A program made the position numbers and the translations under genes. The notes beneath the pieces are model-generated. The model was not told the DNA's origin, did no database searches, and was given only the letters and a program-made list of their open reading frames with translations. Shown here one piece after another: positions 54,399-61,145 of a DNA stretch of 61,165 bases (its first letter is position 1; every line of letters starts with the position of its first letter). This stretch comes from a virus. The DNA lies in IMG/VR virus record IMGVR_UViG_3300042478_002789, positions 1 through 61,165 of that record; one strand, 5' to 3'.

Positions 54399-56655
54399 CC
54401 GGGTTGTCCTTCTTGCGCTTGCCCCAGTTCATCCCTGTTTGGGATTCCCACGGGATCGTCATCTCCCGAATGTTACCCCATATGTCCTTTACCTGCAAGG
54501 GAAATGTCAGCGCCTCCACGATGCGGGGCACCAGGGTGTCCTTGAGGTGCAGGGGGATCTGGCCGAAGGCAGCATCGTGGATGTTGTTGAGGATCTGCAC
54601 CTCCGGGAGGGTTTGGCGGATGGCGAGGAGGCCCCGCGCGGTCATGTCCCCCACGGTACTCTGGGGCACGTAGGCGATGGCCGCCCTTATGGTGGTGTCG
54701 TCGCGGGGGTTCTCCCAGAAGTTGCGCCGCCGACCAAAGGGGGTGACTAGGTGGCGCTCCGTCTGCACCTGCTGGGCCACCCAGACCTGCCACTTCTTGA
54801 GGTTGGGGAAGGTGCGGAAGTACTTGGATTGGAACTCCTCGATGAGCTTGGTCTCCACCTTGAGGACGCGCGCGATGGTGTAGGCGCTGCCCCCGTAATT
54901 GCTGTTGCCAGTGACCATGATCTTGTTGTTGCGCCGCACCAGGAAGTAGGAGGTGGGCACGGTGAGGCAGTGCACTGGCGTCCCCTCAGTGGGGATCTTG
55001 GTGACCTTCAGGTGGGACGCGCGACTCAAGGTGCGCCGGTTGAGATTGGCCTTGTGGACGATGCTGCCAAAGCCACTGAGGGTGGTTCCCTGGTAGGTGG
55101 TTCCCTTCCCGCACAGGGCGGCGATGGTCTGGTACCAATCGATGGTTTCCTTGCGGACGCTATGGAAGCTGACATGGGTCTTGCCCACGTGGGAGTCCCA
55201 GTGGCGGGTCTCATCGAGCCATGCCTCAAGGGCTGCACGGGACCACCCCAAGAGGTAGGGGCCGGGCAGCTTGAAGCCATCGGGGTTGAATACCTTGCGG
55301 GAGATGGTGCAGGACTTTGCGCCCTTGCTATCCGTCACCCAGTTTTGGGGGCCGAAGAGGAAGTCAACCCGCTTGATCTTGCGCGGCTTCTTGAGGTGGA
55401 AGCGGAGGTTGCCCGAGGTGCTGCTGCCATCGGCTTGCAGGGCGGCAATGCGCCTTGCCTCAAGGGGGGTGACGGTCTGCTGGCCCCCGACATAGTGGCC
55501 GACCACGGGCAGGCGAGCAGAGGAAGGGAGGGCTTCGGCTGGTGCCACCTTGAACTTGTTGTCGGTGGTGTAGGGCATCCGGTGATCGTGGGTGGCAAGG
55601 AGGGAATAGGCCGTGCCCTCGAACTGATGGAGGGTTCCCTCGTAGAGGAAGCTGGTCACCCCCAAGGTGGGCTGGAAGGAGATGGATCCATCGGTGTCCC
55701 AGCAGGCGACGCGCATCCCCACATTGATGGTGTTGATGGGTTGCCACCCAGAGGGGGTCAGGACCTCGTGGTCGGAGGTGAGGCACCCATGGGCCGCCCT
55801 CTTGGCAATGTCGCGGTAGGACATCTCGCGGTAATATTTGCGGTCGGCCAACTCACGGCGGGGCTCGAAGCCGAAGACCATGGCGGCCACCATCGTGTGT
55901 ACGTCCCCCGACTCGATGGCCTTGATGTAGTTCTCGTCCCCCGCCACGTAACCGACGACGCGAGCCTCTGCCCCCTGCTGGTCGCAGTTGAAGAAGATGT
56001 GGCCGGGGTCGGGGATGAAGATGCGGCGGATGTAGTCGTCGATGTTCTGGAGGTTGGAGCCCATCCCAAAGGGATGCTCGCTGCTGGACCAGCGCCCGGT
56101 GTCGGTGCCGGCGATGTTGAAGTTTGCATGCCAGCGCCCCGAGGGAGAGAGCTTCTTGGTGAGGGTCTCCACCGTCTTTTCGAGGTCGCGCATCTTCAGG
56201 AGGTGGGAGGTGACGGGCATGGCCCGCGAGTACTCCCGGTGCAGGCGCTCCAAGGCGTCGCGGTCGGTGGATACTTTCTTCTCGCCCTTCTTGGAAACGA
56301 TAACCTGGGGGAGGAAGAGGCGGGTATAGAGGAGATCTTGTAGCTGCAGGTAGCTGCGGGGATTGAAGGTCTTGCCCCACACCCCGGTGCAGAGGGCGTC
56401 GAAGTTCTGCTCGATGCGATCAAGGCGACCCTGGAGGTGGGCCACCATGCCGTCGCGCTTCTCGGTGTCGACGAGGATGCCCCGCTCCATCATTTCGAGG
56501 ACGAGGGGGAGGAGGGAGCGCTCGAACTCGTAGGTGGGGGAGTGGGGCAGGGCGGCATCGACCTCCATGGTCATTAGGCCGTCGAGCCCATTATAGACCA
56601 TTTGCTGGAGGGCAAGGTCCATTGAGGGCAGGTTGTCCGTCTCGATGATACGCAA
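54385..56655 (-). CDS. polA: Family A DNA polymerase with intein (polymerase half)
   Basis: About 756 residues, containing an intein. Motif A is CDQQGAEARVVGYVAGDE, motif B RDIAKRAAHG / SNYGG (R-x3-K-x6-YG), split by the intein, and motif C IHDAAFGQ (HD, with the usual Glu changed to Ala). The first residues contain VYNGLDGLMT, the exonuclease III motif (YxxxD) whose partner motifs I and II lie in the separate 57127-58098 product. A TTG at 56655 with TTGGAG upstream is the best start; an ATG at 56622 is an alternative, and an ATG at 56715 would overlap the upstream gene more. Resembles the polymerase half of SPO1-type UDG-exonuclease-polymerase proteins. Confidence 0.85.
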   Translation of the reverse strand: MRIIETDNLPSMDLALQQMVYNGLDGLMTMEVDAALPHSPTYEFERSLLPLVLEMMERGILVDTEKRDGMVAHLQGRLDRIEQNFDALCTGVWGKTFNPRSYLQLQDLLYTRLFLPQVIVSKKGEKKVSTDRDALERLHREYSRAMPVTSHLLKMRDLEKTVETLTKKLSPSGRWHANFNIAGTDTGRWSSSEHPFGMGSNLQNIDDYIRRIFIPDPGHIFFNCDQQGAEARVVGYVAGDENYIKAIESGDVHTMVAAMVFGFEPRRELADRKYYREMSYRDIAKRAAHGCLTSDHEVLTPSGWQPINTINVGMRVACWDTDGSISFQPTLGVTSFLYEGTLHQFEGTAYSLLATHDHRMPYTTDNKFKVAPAEALPSSARLPVVGHYVGGQQTVTPLEARRIAALQADGSSTSGNLRFHLKKPRKIKRVDFLFGPQNWVTDSKGAKSCTISRKVFNPDGFKLPGPYLLGWSRAALEAWLDETRHWDSHVGKTHVSFHSVRKETIDWYQTIAALCGKGTTYQGTTLSGFGSIVHKANLNRRTLSRASHLKVTKIPTEGTPVHCLTVPTSYFLVRRNNKIMVTGNSNYGGSAYTIARVLKVETKLIEEFQSKYFRTFPNLKKWQVWVAQQVQTERHLVTPFGRRRNFWENPRDDTTIRAAIAYVPQSTVGDMTARGLLAIRQTLPEVQILNNIHDAAFGQIPLHLKDTLVPRIVEALTFPLQVKDIWGNIREMTIPWESQTGMNWGKRKKDNPDGLA
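54904..55785 (-). mobile_element. Intein with degenerate LAGLIDADG endonuclease in polA
   Basis: About 294 residues from Cys (codon 55783-55785) to Asn (codon 54904-54906), next residue Ser. Block A starts CLTSDHEVLTPSGW; block B is YSLLATHDHRMPYTT (TxxH); block F/G is VHCLTVPTSYFLVRRNNKIMVTGN/S. The endonuclease region shows EARRIAALQADGSS (first LAGLIDADG-like motif) and a poorer second one about LLGWSRAALEAWLDE. The penultimate residue is Gly rather than the usual His. It sits between Gly and Ser inside motif B, so removal restores HGSNYGG. Confidence 0.88.
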
Positions 56656-56815
56656 GGTCGAACTCCAATGCGTGTGAGAGTTGGATGAGGAGGGCGAGGG
56701 CGTGGCTGCGCGCAAGGGGAATGCGGGTGAGGTTGCCGTCCACCACCACGTTGGCCGTCATGCCCTCCGAGGTGGAGGTGACGAAGAGGAGGGACGACGG
56801 CTTGTACTCAATCAT
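56591..56815 (-). CDS. Small hypothetical protein between exo and pol
   Basis: A 74-residue protein starting MIEYKPSSLLFVTSTSEGMTANVVVDGNLTRIPLARSHALALLIQLSHALEFDLA. Alpha/beta pattern. Overlaps the polymerase coding region by 65 bases (TTG start) and its own start by 8 with the upstream gene. Real, judging from the pattern and coupling, but the extent of overlap with polA is uncertain. Confidence 0.65.
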   Translation of the reverse strand: MIEYKPSSLLFVTSTSEGMTANVVVDGNLTRIPLARSHALALLIQLSHALEFDLAYHRDGQPALNGPCPPANGL

Positions 56816-57134
56816 AGATGATCTTGCGGTTGATGGTGCGGCCCTCGTCCATCATGCGCTGGACGGCGCGGCGGAAGTAGTCGTAGTCGATTCCCAGGAT
56901 GGCGCACATCCCCTTTAGCTCGGTGGGCTTGGAGGAGAAGATGATGTCGCGGGCCGACTTGCGATCCCGTGGCTTGGCATTGGGGTTGGTGGCGTCGTCC
57001 ACGGCTTGCACGATGACGGCCAGCAACAGTTTCTTCTCGGGGGTGAGGGTCCGGTCGGTATCTTCGTGGGCAAGGTTGTACGCGAAGGAGTCGAAGTCTG
57101 GATGGAGGAGGGAGTTGACGCGCTGCTTACTCAT
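56808..57134 (-). CDS. Hypothetical protein between exonuclease and polymerase
   Basis: A 108-residue protein starting MSKQRVNSLLHPDFDSFAYNLAHEDTDRTLTPEKKLLLAVIVQAVDDATNPNAKPRDRKSARDIIFSSKPTELKGMCAILGIDYDYFRRAVQRMMDEGR. Helical, possibly a helix-turn-helix in ELKGMCAILGIDYDYFRRAVQ. It is not a homing endonuclease. It sits between the two halves of the replication polymerase with ATGA-type overlaps. DNA binding is a guess. Confidence 0.75.
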   Translation of the reverse strand: MSKQRVNSLLHPDFDSFAYNLAHEDTDRTLTPEKKLLLAVIVQAVDDATNPNAKPRDRKSARDIIFSSKPTELKGMCAILGIDYDYFRRAVQRMMDEGRTINRKIIYD

Positions 57135-58098
57135 CCTTCTTGTTCCTGTCCTTTACCTTTCCGACGCGCATCAGCTTCCATGATTTCTCGTTGCAGTAGA
57201 TGCTGCCCAGGAACCCGAGGGACTTGAGCCACTCGATCTCGTTGGAGTGGGACTTCAGCATCGTATCCTCTACGGGATATCGGATCTTCATACCCATCTC
57301 GATGAGATAGGTCAAGTCATACACGGCGTTGTGCGCCACTTTGCGCAGGGGGGAAGCCATCAGCTTCTGGACCCGCAGCCACATGGCCACTTCGGTTTCG
57401 AGATCCCAGAAGGATTCGGGGAACCAGATGGGCAGGACGTACACCTTGGTGGGCGAGGGGGCAAAGCAGATCATGGTGATCTGGCCCCGCGAGGTCTCGA
57501 TGTCGAAGGCGAACTGTCCCTCCTTGAAGATATCCGCAACCGCTGCATCCATGTCGGCCACGCTCTCCACGATGTGGATGCGTCGGCGGGGGAAGGTGCT
57601 GCGGGGCTTGAGGGATTCCTGCCACGCCTTGCGCATATCCATGGCCACCACGGGCAGGAGGCCCTGCTGCTTGACGATGGCGCGGGGGTTGTGCGTGGGG
57701 ATGACGCGGATGCCGTTGTCGTAGTAGAGGATGTTGCCCCGGTGGTCCGAGAGGTTCTCCCCCGTCAGGCACCACAAGGAGAAGTCACCCATGGCGAGGA
57801 TAAGGTTGTGGCCCTTGGCCACCTCGCGCGCCTTCTGGTAGTGGGGGAGATACTTGCCCTTGAGGATGCCGGCTTTGTGGCGCGGGTTGCCGGCGTCATC
57901 CAGGGGGCAATCCTTCTTCTTGTGGAAGAAGTTGTTGGGATTGCCGTAGGGGGCAAGGTCGGGGAAGACTGTATGGATTTCGTGGGGGCCGAGGTCGGCA
58001 TAGCGCGCGGCCATCTCGAAGAGGGCGGCGGGGTACCCGGAGAGGGGCTTGCCCTCCTTGAGATCCTGGATGCTGGGATAGTCGAGGAGGACAAGCAT
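57127..58098 (-). CDS. UDG-like/3'-5' exonuclease protein (exonuclease half of DNA polymerase)
   Basis: A 323-residue protein. N-terminal 170 residues resemble the uracil-DNA glycosylase-like domain of SPO1-type DNA polymerases (CPLDDAGNPRHKAGILKGKYLPHYQKAREVAKGHNLILAMGDFSLWCLTG, THNPRAI). Then the DnaQ-like exonuclease: motif I FDIETS (D199, E201), motif II VAHNAVYD (D261), and VEDTML with D278. It stops just before motif III, which lies in the polymerase gene. GGAGATACC precedes the ATG at 58098. The glycosylase active site is not obviously conserved. Confidence 0.83.
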   Translation of the reverse strand: MLVLLDYPSIQDLKEGKPLSGYPAALFEMAARYADLGPHEIHTVFPDLAPYGNPNNFFHKKKDCPLDDAGNPRHKAGILKGKYLPHYQKAREVAKGHNLILAMGDFSLWCLTGENLSDHRGNILYYDNGIRVIPTHNPRAIVKQQGLLPVVAMDMRKAWQESLKPRSTFPRRRIHIVESVADMDAAVADIFKEGQFAFDIETSRGQITMICFAPSPTKVYVLPIWFPESFWDLETEVAMWLRVQKLMASPLRKVAHNAVYDLTYLIEMGMKIRYPVEDTMLKSHSNEIEWLKSLGFLGSIYCNEKSWKLMRVGKVKDRNKKDE

Positions 58099-58335
58099 GG
58101 TATCTCCGGGGAATTGAGGTGGCGGTGGGCAGTACCCCCTAAACGCGAAGCTACGGTGTAAAGTACTGCCTTGCTGCTCTTGGACGCCGCCACTCGCCCT
58201 CAACTACACACCGCAGCTATGGTGGGAGAGGGGTGGTGGTGGAGACAGGTGCATCACGGCCCTGAGGTGCAGGGATGCGTGTGTCTCCTTGAGGGCGCCA
58301 CCACACGCCCTTCGGGGTAGCCTCAGGTACCCCGA
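58099..58335 (-). other. Non-coding stretch with several hairpins
   Basis: No convincing gene in 237 bases. Perfect pairings include GGCAGTAC (58128-58135) with GTACTGCC (58163-58170), GGGGTA with TACCCC (about 58308-58328, loop of 8), GGGCG with CGCCC, and GCGTGTG with CACACGC. There is no U-run after them. It separates the DUF669-like and exonuclease genes in an otherwise packed operon, so RNA-level regulation, an attenuator or processing site is plausible. Confidence 0.6.
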
Positions 58336-58734
58336 TTACGCCGCCGCGAAGTCCACGACGTTGGTGTAGTCCTTGCCGTTGGACCCCTTGGTGGTGGCGT
58401 ACACGATCACGGCTTCGAGGCCCACCATGTTCTCGAACTGCTCCTTCCACGCCACGCCGTCAGCGAGGGACGGATAGAGCTTCTTGAGGTTGCGCTTGGT
58501 GTACTTCTTGGCGGCGGGGGTGAAGTACATGCGGCCAGTGCGCAGCGGGCGGTTGAGTTCCACGCCGGTCATGTCCTGGCCGGAGAGGGCATCGCGCACC
58601 TTGAATTCGAGGACGACGTAGGGCTTGTCCTCGGCGGCGTCAATCTGGTAGCCCGAGACGTAGGCCAGGTACTTGCCCGGCGGGATGTCGCGGATGTCCT
58701 CGATGTCGCCGGGGGTCGTGTTCCAAAAGTCCAT
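58336..58734 (-). CDS. Single-stranded DNA-binding-like protein (DUF669-like)
   Basis: A 132-residue protein starting MDFWNTTPGDIEDIRDIPPGKYLAYVSGYQID, then YVVLEFKVRDALSGQDMTGVELNRPLRTGRMYFTPAAKKYTKRNLKKLY and VGLEAVIVYATTKGSNGKDYTNVVDF. The OB-fold-like beta pattern and position directly after a Sak4-like ATPase match DUF669-type proteins linked to recombination. AAGGAG precedes the ATG at 58734; the longer reading is rejected. Binds ssDNA by inference. Confidence 0.72.
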   Translation of the reverse strand: MDFWNTTPGDIEDIRDIPPGKYLAYVSGYQIDAAEDKPYVVLEFKVRDALSGQDMTGVELNRPLRTGRMYFTPAAKKYTKRNLKKLYPSLADGVAWKEQFENMVGLEAVIVYATTKGSNGKDYTNVVDFAAA

Positions 58735-58747
58735 TTTCGATTCTCCT

Positions 58748-59500
58748 TTACGATTCGATCTGCTTGAAGATGGCACCCAGATCGAATGGTGCCTCTGCCT
58801 GCACCCGGTGGGGTGCGCTGCATTTCAGGTAACCCATATCACGAGTGGTCTGCGTGTGCAAGACCGGCTTTCCATCTTTTCGCGAGGCGAGCCACACGTT
58901 GTTCATGTAGCGCGCGACGACGTTGGGAAGCTGCTGCCCCAAGAAGGAGGGGAAGGCGCGCATGAGACCGCCGGTCTTCTTGTTCTCGATGAGGCGGATG
59001 TGGGCGATGAGGATGAGGTGGAAGTTGTAGCGGTCGCTGGTGAGGCGCGCAACCTGGTTCTCGAAGCGCTTGTTCATCACGCCCCACATCGACTGGTCGA
59101 AGCCCGCCTTGTCGTCGGAGATGCCGTTCTCCTTGAGGACCTGCGACATGCAGGTATCGTTCCAGAAGGTGGCGCTGTCGACGACGAGCACGGTGTTGCT
59201 ATCCCACGTGGTGAGATCACCGAGGTCCTCCTCAGGAAGCTTCCACTGGGTGGTAAGGGCAATGGACTTCTTCCACGAGTCGGGGTCCTTGGCGGGGATG
59301 CTGTAGTAGGAGACGTTGCTACCCTTGCCCTCCTGCAGGTAGGCGTTGAGGATGGCGAGGTTGTTGTCGAGGTCGAGGATGCGGACCTTGTAGTCCTTGT
59401 TGGCCAAGGTGGCCATGAGTCCGGTCTTCCCTGCCCCGGGGTCACCTAGGAGGAGAAGCTTCACTCGCTTCTGGTTTGGGTGGTTGAGGAAGGATGGCAT
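58748..59500 (-). CDS. Sak4-like RecA-type ATPase
   Basis: A 250-residue protein. Walker A is GDPGAGKT in VKLLLLGDPGAGKTGLMATLANKDYKVRILDLD, Walker B is NTVLVVDSATF. The rest (WGVMNKRFENQVARLTSDRYNFHLILIAHIR; GQQLPNVVARYMNNVWL) fits AAA_24/Sak4 phage recombinases that anneal single strands. Likely partners are the DUF669-like SSB downstream and the PD-(D/E)XK exonuclease at 4424. The ATG at 59500 follows TTGGAG; a TTG at 59512 is also open. Confidence 0.85.
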   Translation of the reverse strand: MPSFLNHPNQKRVKLLLLGDPGAGKTGLMATLANKDYKVRILDLDNNLAILNAYLQEGKGSNVSYYSIPAKDPDSWKKSIALTTQWKLPEEDLGDLTTWDSNTVLVVDSATFWNDTCMSQVLKENGISDDKAGFDQSMWGVMNKRFENQVARLTSDRYNFHLILIAHIRLIENKKTGGLMRAFPSFLGQQLPNVVARYMNNVWLASRKDGKPVLHTQTTRDMGYLKCSAPHRVQAEAPFDLGAIFKQIES

Positions 59501-59670
59501 TTCTGGCTCCAATCTATTTCATAATCGTAGGCCCAAGAGGACGACCCATCCGGGAGGATGATGTCGTAGATGCTACCTAGCAGGTCGTAGCCGTGGGGGT
59601 CAACAACTTTTATGGGGGTCCCGGCGGGGTGCGGGCCGAGGGGGGTCTTCAGTTTGTAATCTGCTGCCAT
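59461..59670 (-). CDS. Small hypothetical protein
   Basis: A 69-residue protein starting MAADYKLKTPLGPHPAGTPIKVVDPHGYDLLGSIYDIILPDGSSSWAYDYEIDWSQ. An SH3-like beta pattern is plausible. Overlaps the Sak4-like start by 40 bases. The reading is supported by the position and fit to the packed operon. Confidence 0.68.
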   Translation of the reverse strand: MAADYKLKTPLGPHPAGTPIKVVDPHGYDLLGSIYDIILPDGSSSWAYDYEIDWSQKCHPSSTTQTRSE

Positions 59671-59762
59671 AGCCACACACCAGCGAGGATGGGGAGGACG
59701 AGGGAAGCGCCGAGGGAGACAACGATGAGGATGGCCGCCGCCCACGGAACGAGTTCGTCAAT
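59649..59762 (-). CDS. Possible tiny membrane protein
   Basis: An open frame of 37 residues with one strong membrane helix (AAAILIVVSLGASLVLPILAGVWLW). It lies between the dCMP deaminase stop and the 59670 gene start, otherwise an unused gap. No ATG, GTG or TTG is in frame at a good place, so an ATT start at 59762 would be needed. This is why confidence is low. Confidence 0.35.
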   Translation of the reverse strand: MDELVPWAAAILIVVSLGASLVLPILAGVWLWQQITN

Positions 59763-60177
59763 AGCTAGATACCACGCCCGCCTCGCGAAAGAGGTCACGT
59801 GAGAGGAAAGCTTCCGCGCCCCATCGCGAAGCAAACTCGGAAGACATTGGAGATGATACCACACGGCGGATTCCTTTCGAGATGACGGAGAGAGCGCAGT
59901 TGCAGCAGGGCGGGTGGGTGACGTAGAGGGTGGCACCTTGCGTGGGGAAGTGTGCGTTGTCAAGCACGTTGCGCTCGGCGTGGATGGTGTAGCGCAGCTT
60001 GATGTCCCGGTCGTTGAGGCGGGAGGCGGAGTCGAGTACGCCCCCAGGGAACCCATTGTACCCCAGGGCGACCTGCCGCTTGTCGGTGCCCACGAGGACT
60101 GCGCCCACCTTGGTGCTGGGGTCCTTGCTCCACGTGGAGATGTGGTGGGCAAGGGCGAGGAAGCGCTCATCCCACAT
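59758..60177 (-). CDS. Deoxycytidylate (dCMP) deaminase
   Basis: A 139-residue enzyme with HAERN (zinc His and catalytic Glu) and PPCCNCALSVI (zinc Cys pair in PCxxC form), preceded by STWSKDPSTKVGAVLVGTDKRQVALGYNGFPGGV. It converts dCMP to dUMP for dTTP synthesis during phage replication. The ATG at 60177 shares a base with the upstream stop (TAATG), so the longer reading is rejected. Confidence 0.92.
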   Translation of the reverse strand: MWDERFLALAHHISTWSKDPSTKVGAVLVGTDKRQVALGYNGFPGGVLDSASRLNDRDIKLRYTIHAERNVLDNAHFPTQGATLYVTHPPCCNCALSVISKGIRRVVSSPMSSEFASRWGAEAFLSRDLFREAGVVSSY

Positions 60178-60404
60178 TAGGCCACGCGCCACACCCGCAG
60201 GCCACGGACGCCGTTTTCTTCGACGGTGCGCACCGTGAAACTGGAGCCCAGCTTCTTGCGGCACCGATTGATGGAGTTGCTAAGGGTGGAGCGCACCTGG
60301 GTTGCTACGAAGAAGGAGTCGCCCACCTGCATGAGGTCAAGGGGGTACTTGATGGGGCGGCCCCGGCGCGGGGGGATGGGCAGGTTGTTCTGGATCTCGA
60401 TCAT
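60177..60404 (-). CDS. VGxSFxV/RVWRVA-family small protein, paralogue 2 of 2
   Basis: A 75-residue protein starting MIEIQNNLPIPPRRGRPIKYPLDLMQVGDSFFVATQVRSTLSNSINRCRKKLGSSFTVRTVEENGVRGLRVWRVA. It matches the 9110-9352 product in the VGxSF and RVWRI/VA blocks. The N-terminus contains an AT-hook-like RRGRPIKYP. DNA binding is plausible. It lies immediately before dCMP deaminase. Confidence 0.8.
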   Translation of the reverse strand: MIEIQNNLPIPPRRGRPIKYPLDLMQVGDSFFVATQVRSTLSNSINRCRKKLGSSFTVRTVEENGVRGLRVWRVA

Positions 60405-60688
60405 GTCTCATTCCTTTCTATGCGGAGAGTGTATCCTGCTACCAGCAGGACAGAGTGGAAGTCAAGGAGGTTGGGTGTGCGATCCCCGCGTAGCCACTTG
60501 CGGAGGGTTTGACGGTGTATACCGGCGCGCTTGCAGGTGTCAAGCAGGAAGCCGGCGTCGTCGGCAAGGATGGCACCGAGTTGCTGGATGAGGGGATCAA
60601 CGTCGGGGAAGACTCCCTTGTAGTTGGCCTTGGCTGCGGCGAACATGGCTTTCTCTTGGCGCACCCGCAGGGGCACCTGGTGTGTCAT
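60401..60688 (-). CDS. HTH (Cro/CI-type) regulator
   Basis: A 95-residue protein. FLLDTCKRAGIHRQTLRKWLRGDRTPNLLDFHSVLLVAGYTLRI is a helix-turn-helix of the XRE type: helix, AGIHRQTLRKWLRG recognition part and the LLDFHSVLLVAGYTL closing helices. It probably controls early genes or the array. The start at 60688 overlaps the stop of the 60685 gene as ATGA. Confidence 0.85.
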   Translation of the reverse strand: MTHQVPLRVRQEKAMFAAAKANYKGVFPDVDPLIQQLGAILADDAGFLLDTCKRAGIHRQTLRKWLRGDRTPNLLDFHSVLLVAGYTLRIERNET

Positions 60689-60957
60689 GTTACGTCCTTT
60701 CCTGCGAGGAGGTCGCGAGCCAGGGAGGGTGCATCCCAGAAGCCGTCACCCTCCACGATCTTCTGGAGACCGGCGCGGTAGCGGGCGATCTCATCTCGGA
60801 GGGCGTCGCCTTCAGCCAGTTCGCGATTTAGTCTTTCCAACTCCTCCACGCGGGCGCGGAGGCTATCAGTTAGAATTGTCGCAAGTCGAGCGCATTCCAA
60901 ATGCTCCTCTTTAAGCCTTCTATTCTCGATTCGCAGCTTGCTCACGATGTCGCTCAT
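60685..60957 (-). CDS. Small array protein, coiled coil
   Basis: A 90-residue protein starting MSDIVSKLRIENRRLKEEHLECARLATILTDSLRARVEELERLNRELAEGD. Nearly all is a coiled coil including the SLRARVEELERLN array segment. It ends LLAGKDVT rather than EAKP, so it is the last array member on this side. The start at 60957 has the full cassette upstream. Confidence 0.83.
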   Translation of the reverse strand: MSDIVSKLRIENRRLKEEHLECARLATILTDSLRARVEELERLNRELAEGDALRDEIARYRAGLQKIVEGDGFWDAPSLARDLLAGKDVT

Positions 60958-61145
60958 GGCTTGGCCTCCTTCAGGGCAGCGAGCAGGGCTTTGAATTTCT
61001 CTCCCCAATACCAACTGCGCTCGTAAGCGAAAAAATCGTCTGCTGCTGCGCGGATGCGCTCCAGCACCTCCACGCGGGCGCGGAGGCGGGTGATCTCCCT
61101 CGCTGCGTCCAATTGAATTTCTGGTGAATCATAATAAGAGTACAT
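60954..61145 (-). CDS. Small array protein, coiled coil
   Basis: A 63-residue protein starting MYSYYDSPEIQLDAAREITRLRARVEVLERIRAAADDFFAYERSWYWGEKFKALLAALKEAKP. It shares its EITRLRARVEVLERIRAAA and ALKEAKP blocks with the 1627-1914 product. No SD precedes its ATG in the remaining 20 bases of the window, so the true start or the upstream sequence may be missing at the window end. Confidence 0.78.
   Translation of the reverse strand: MYSYYDSPEIQLDAAREITRLRARVEVLERIRAAADDFFAYERSWYWGEKFKALLAALKEAKP

Noticed and set aside
56655-56715. Polymerase start at an ATG 60 bases upstream of the chosen TTG
   Set aside because: The extra residues (Ser/Pro/His-rich) read as shadow of the 56591-56815 gene and lack an SD.
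56591-57134. Group I intron or free-standing homing endonuclease between the exonuclease and polymerase parts
   Set aside because: The two ORFs lie in stop-start overlaps with their neighbours, and neither has HNH, GIY-YIG or LAGLIDADG motifs.
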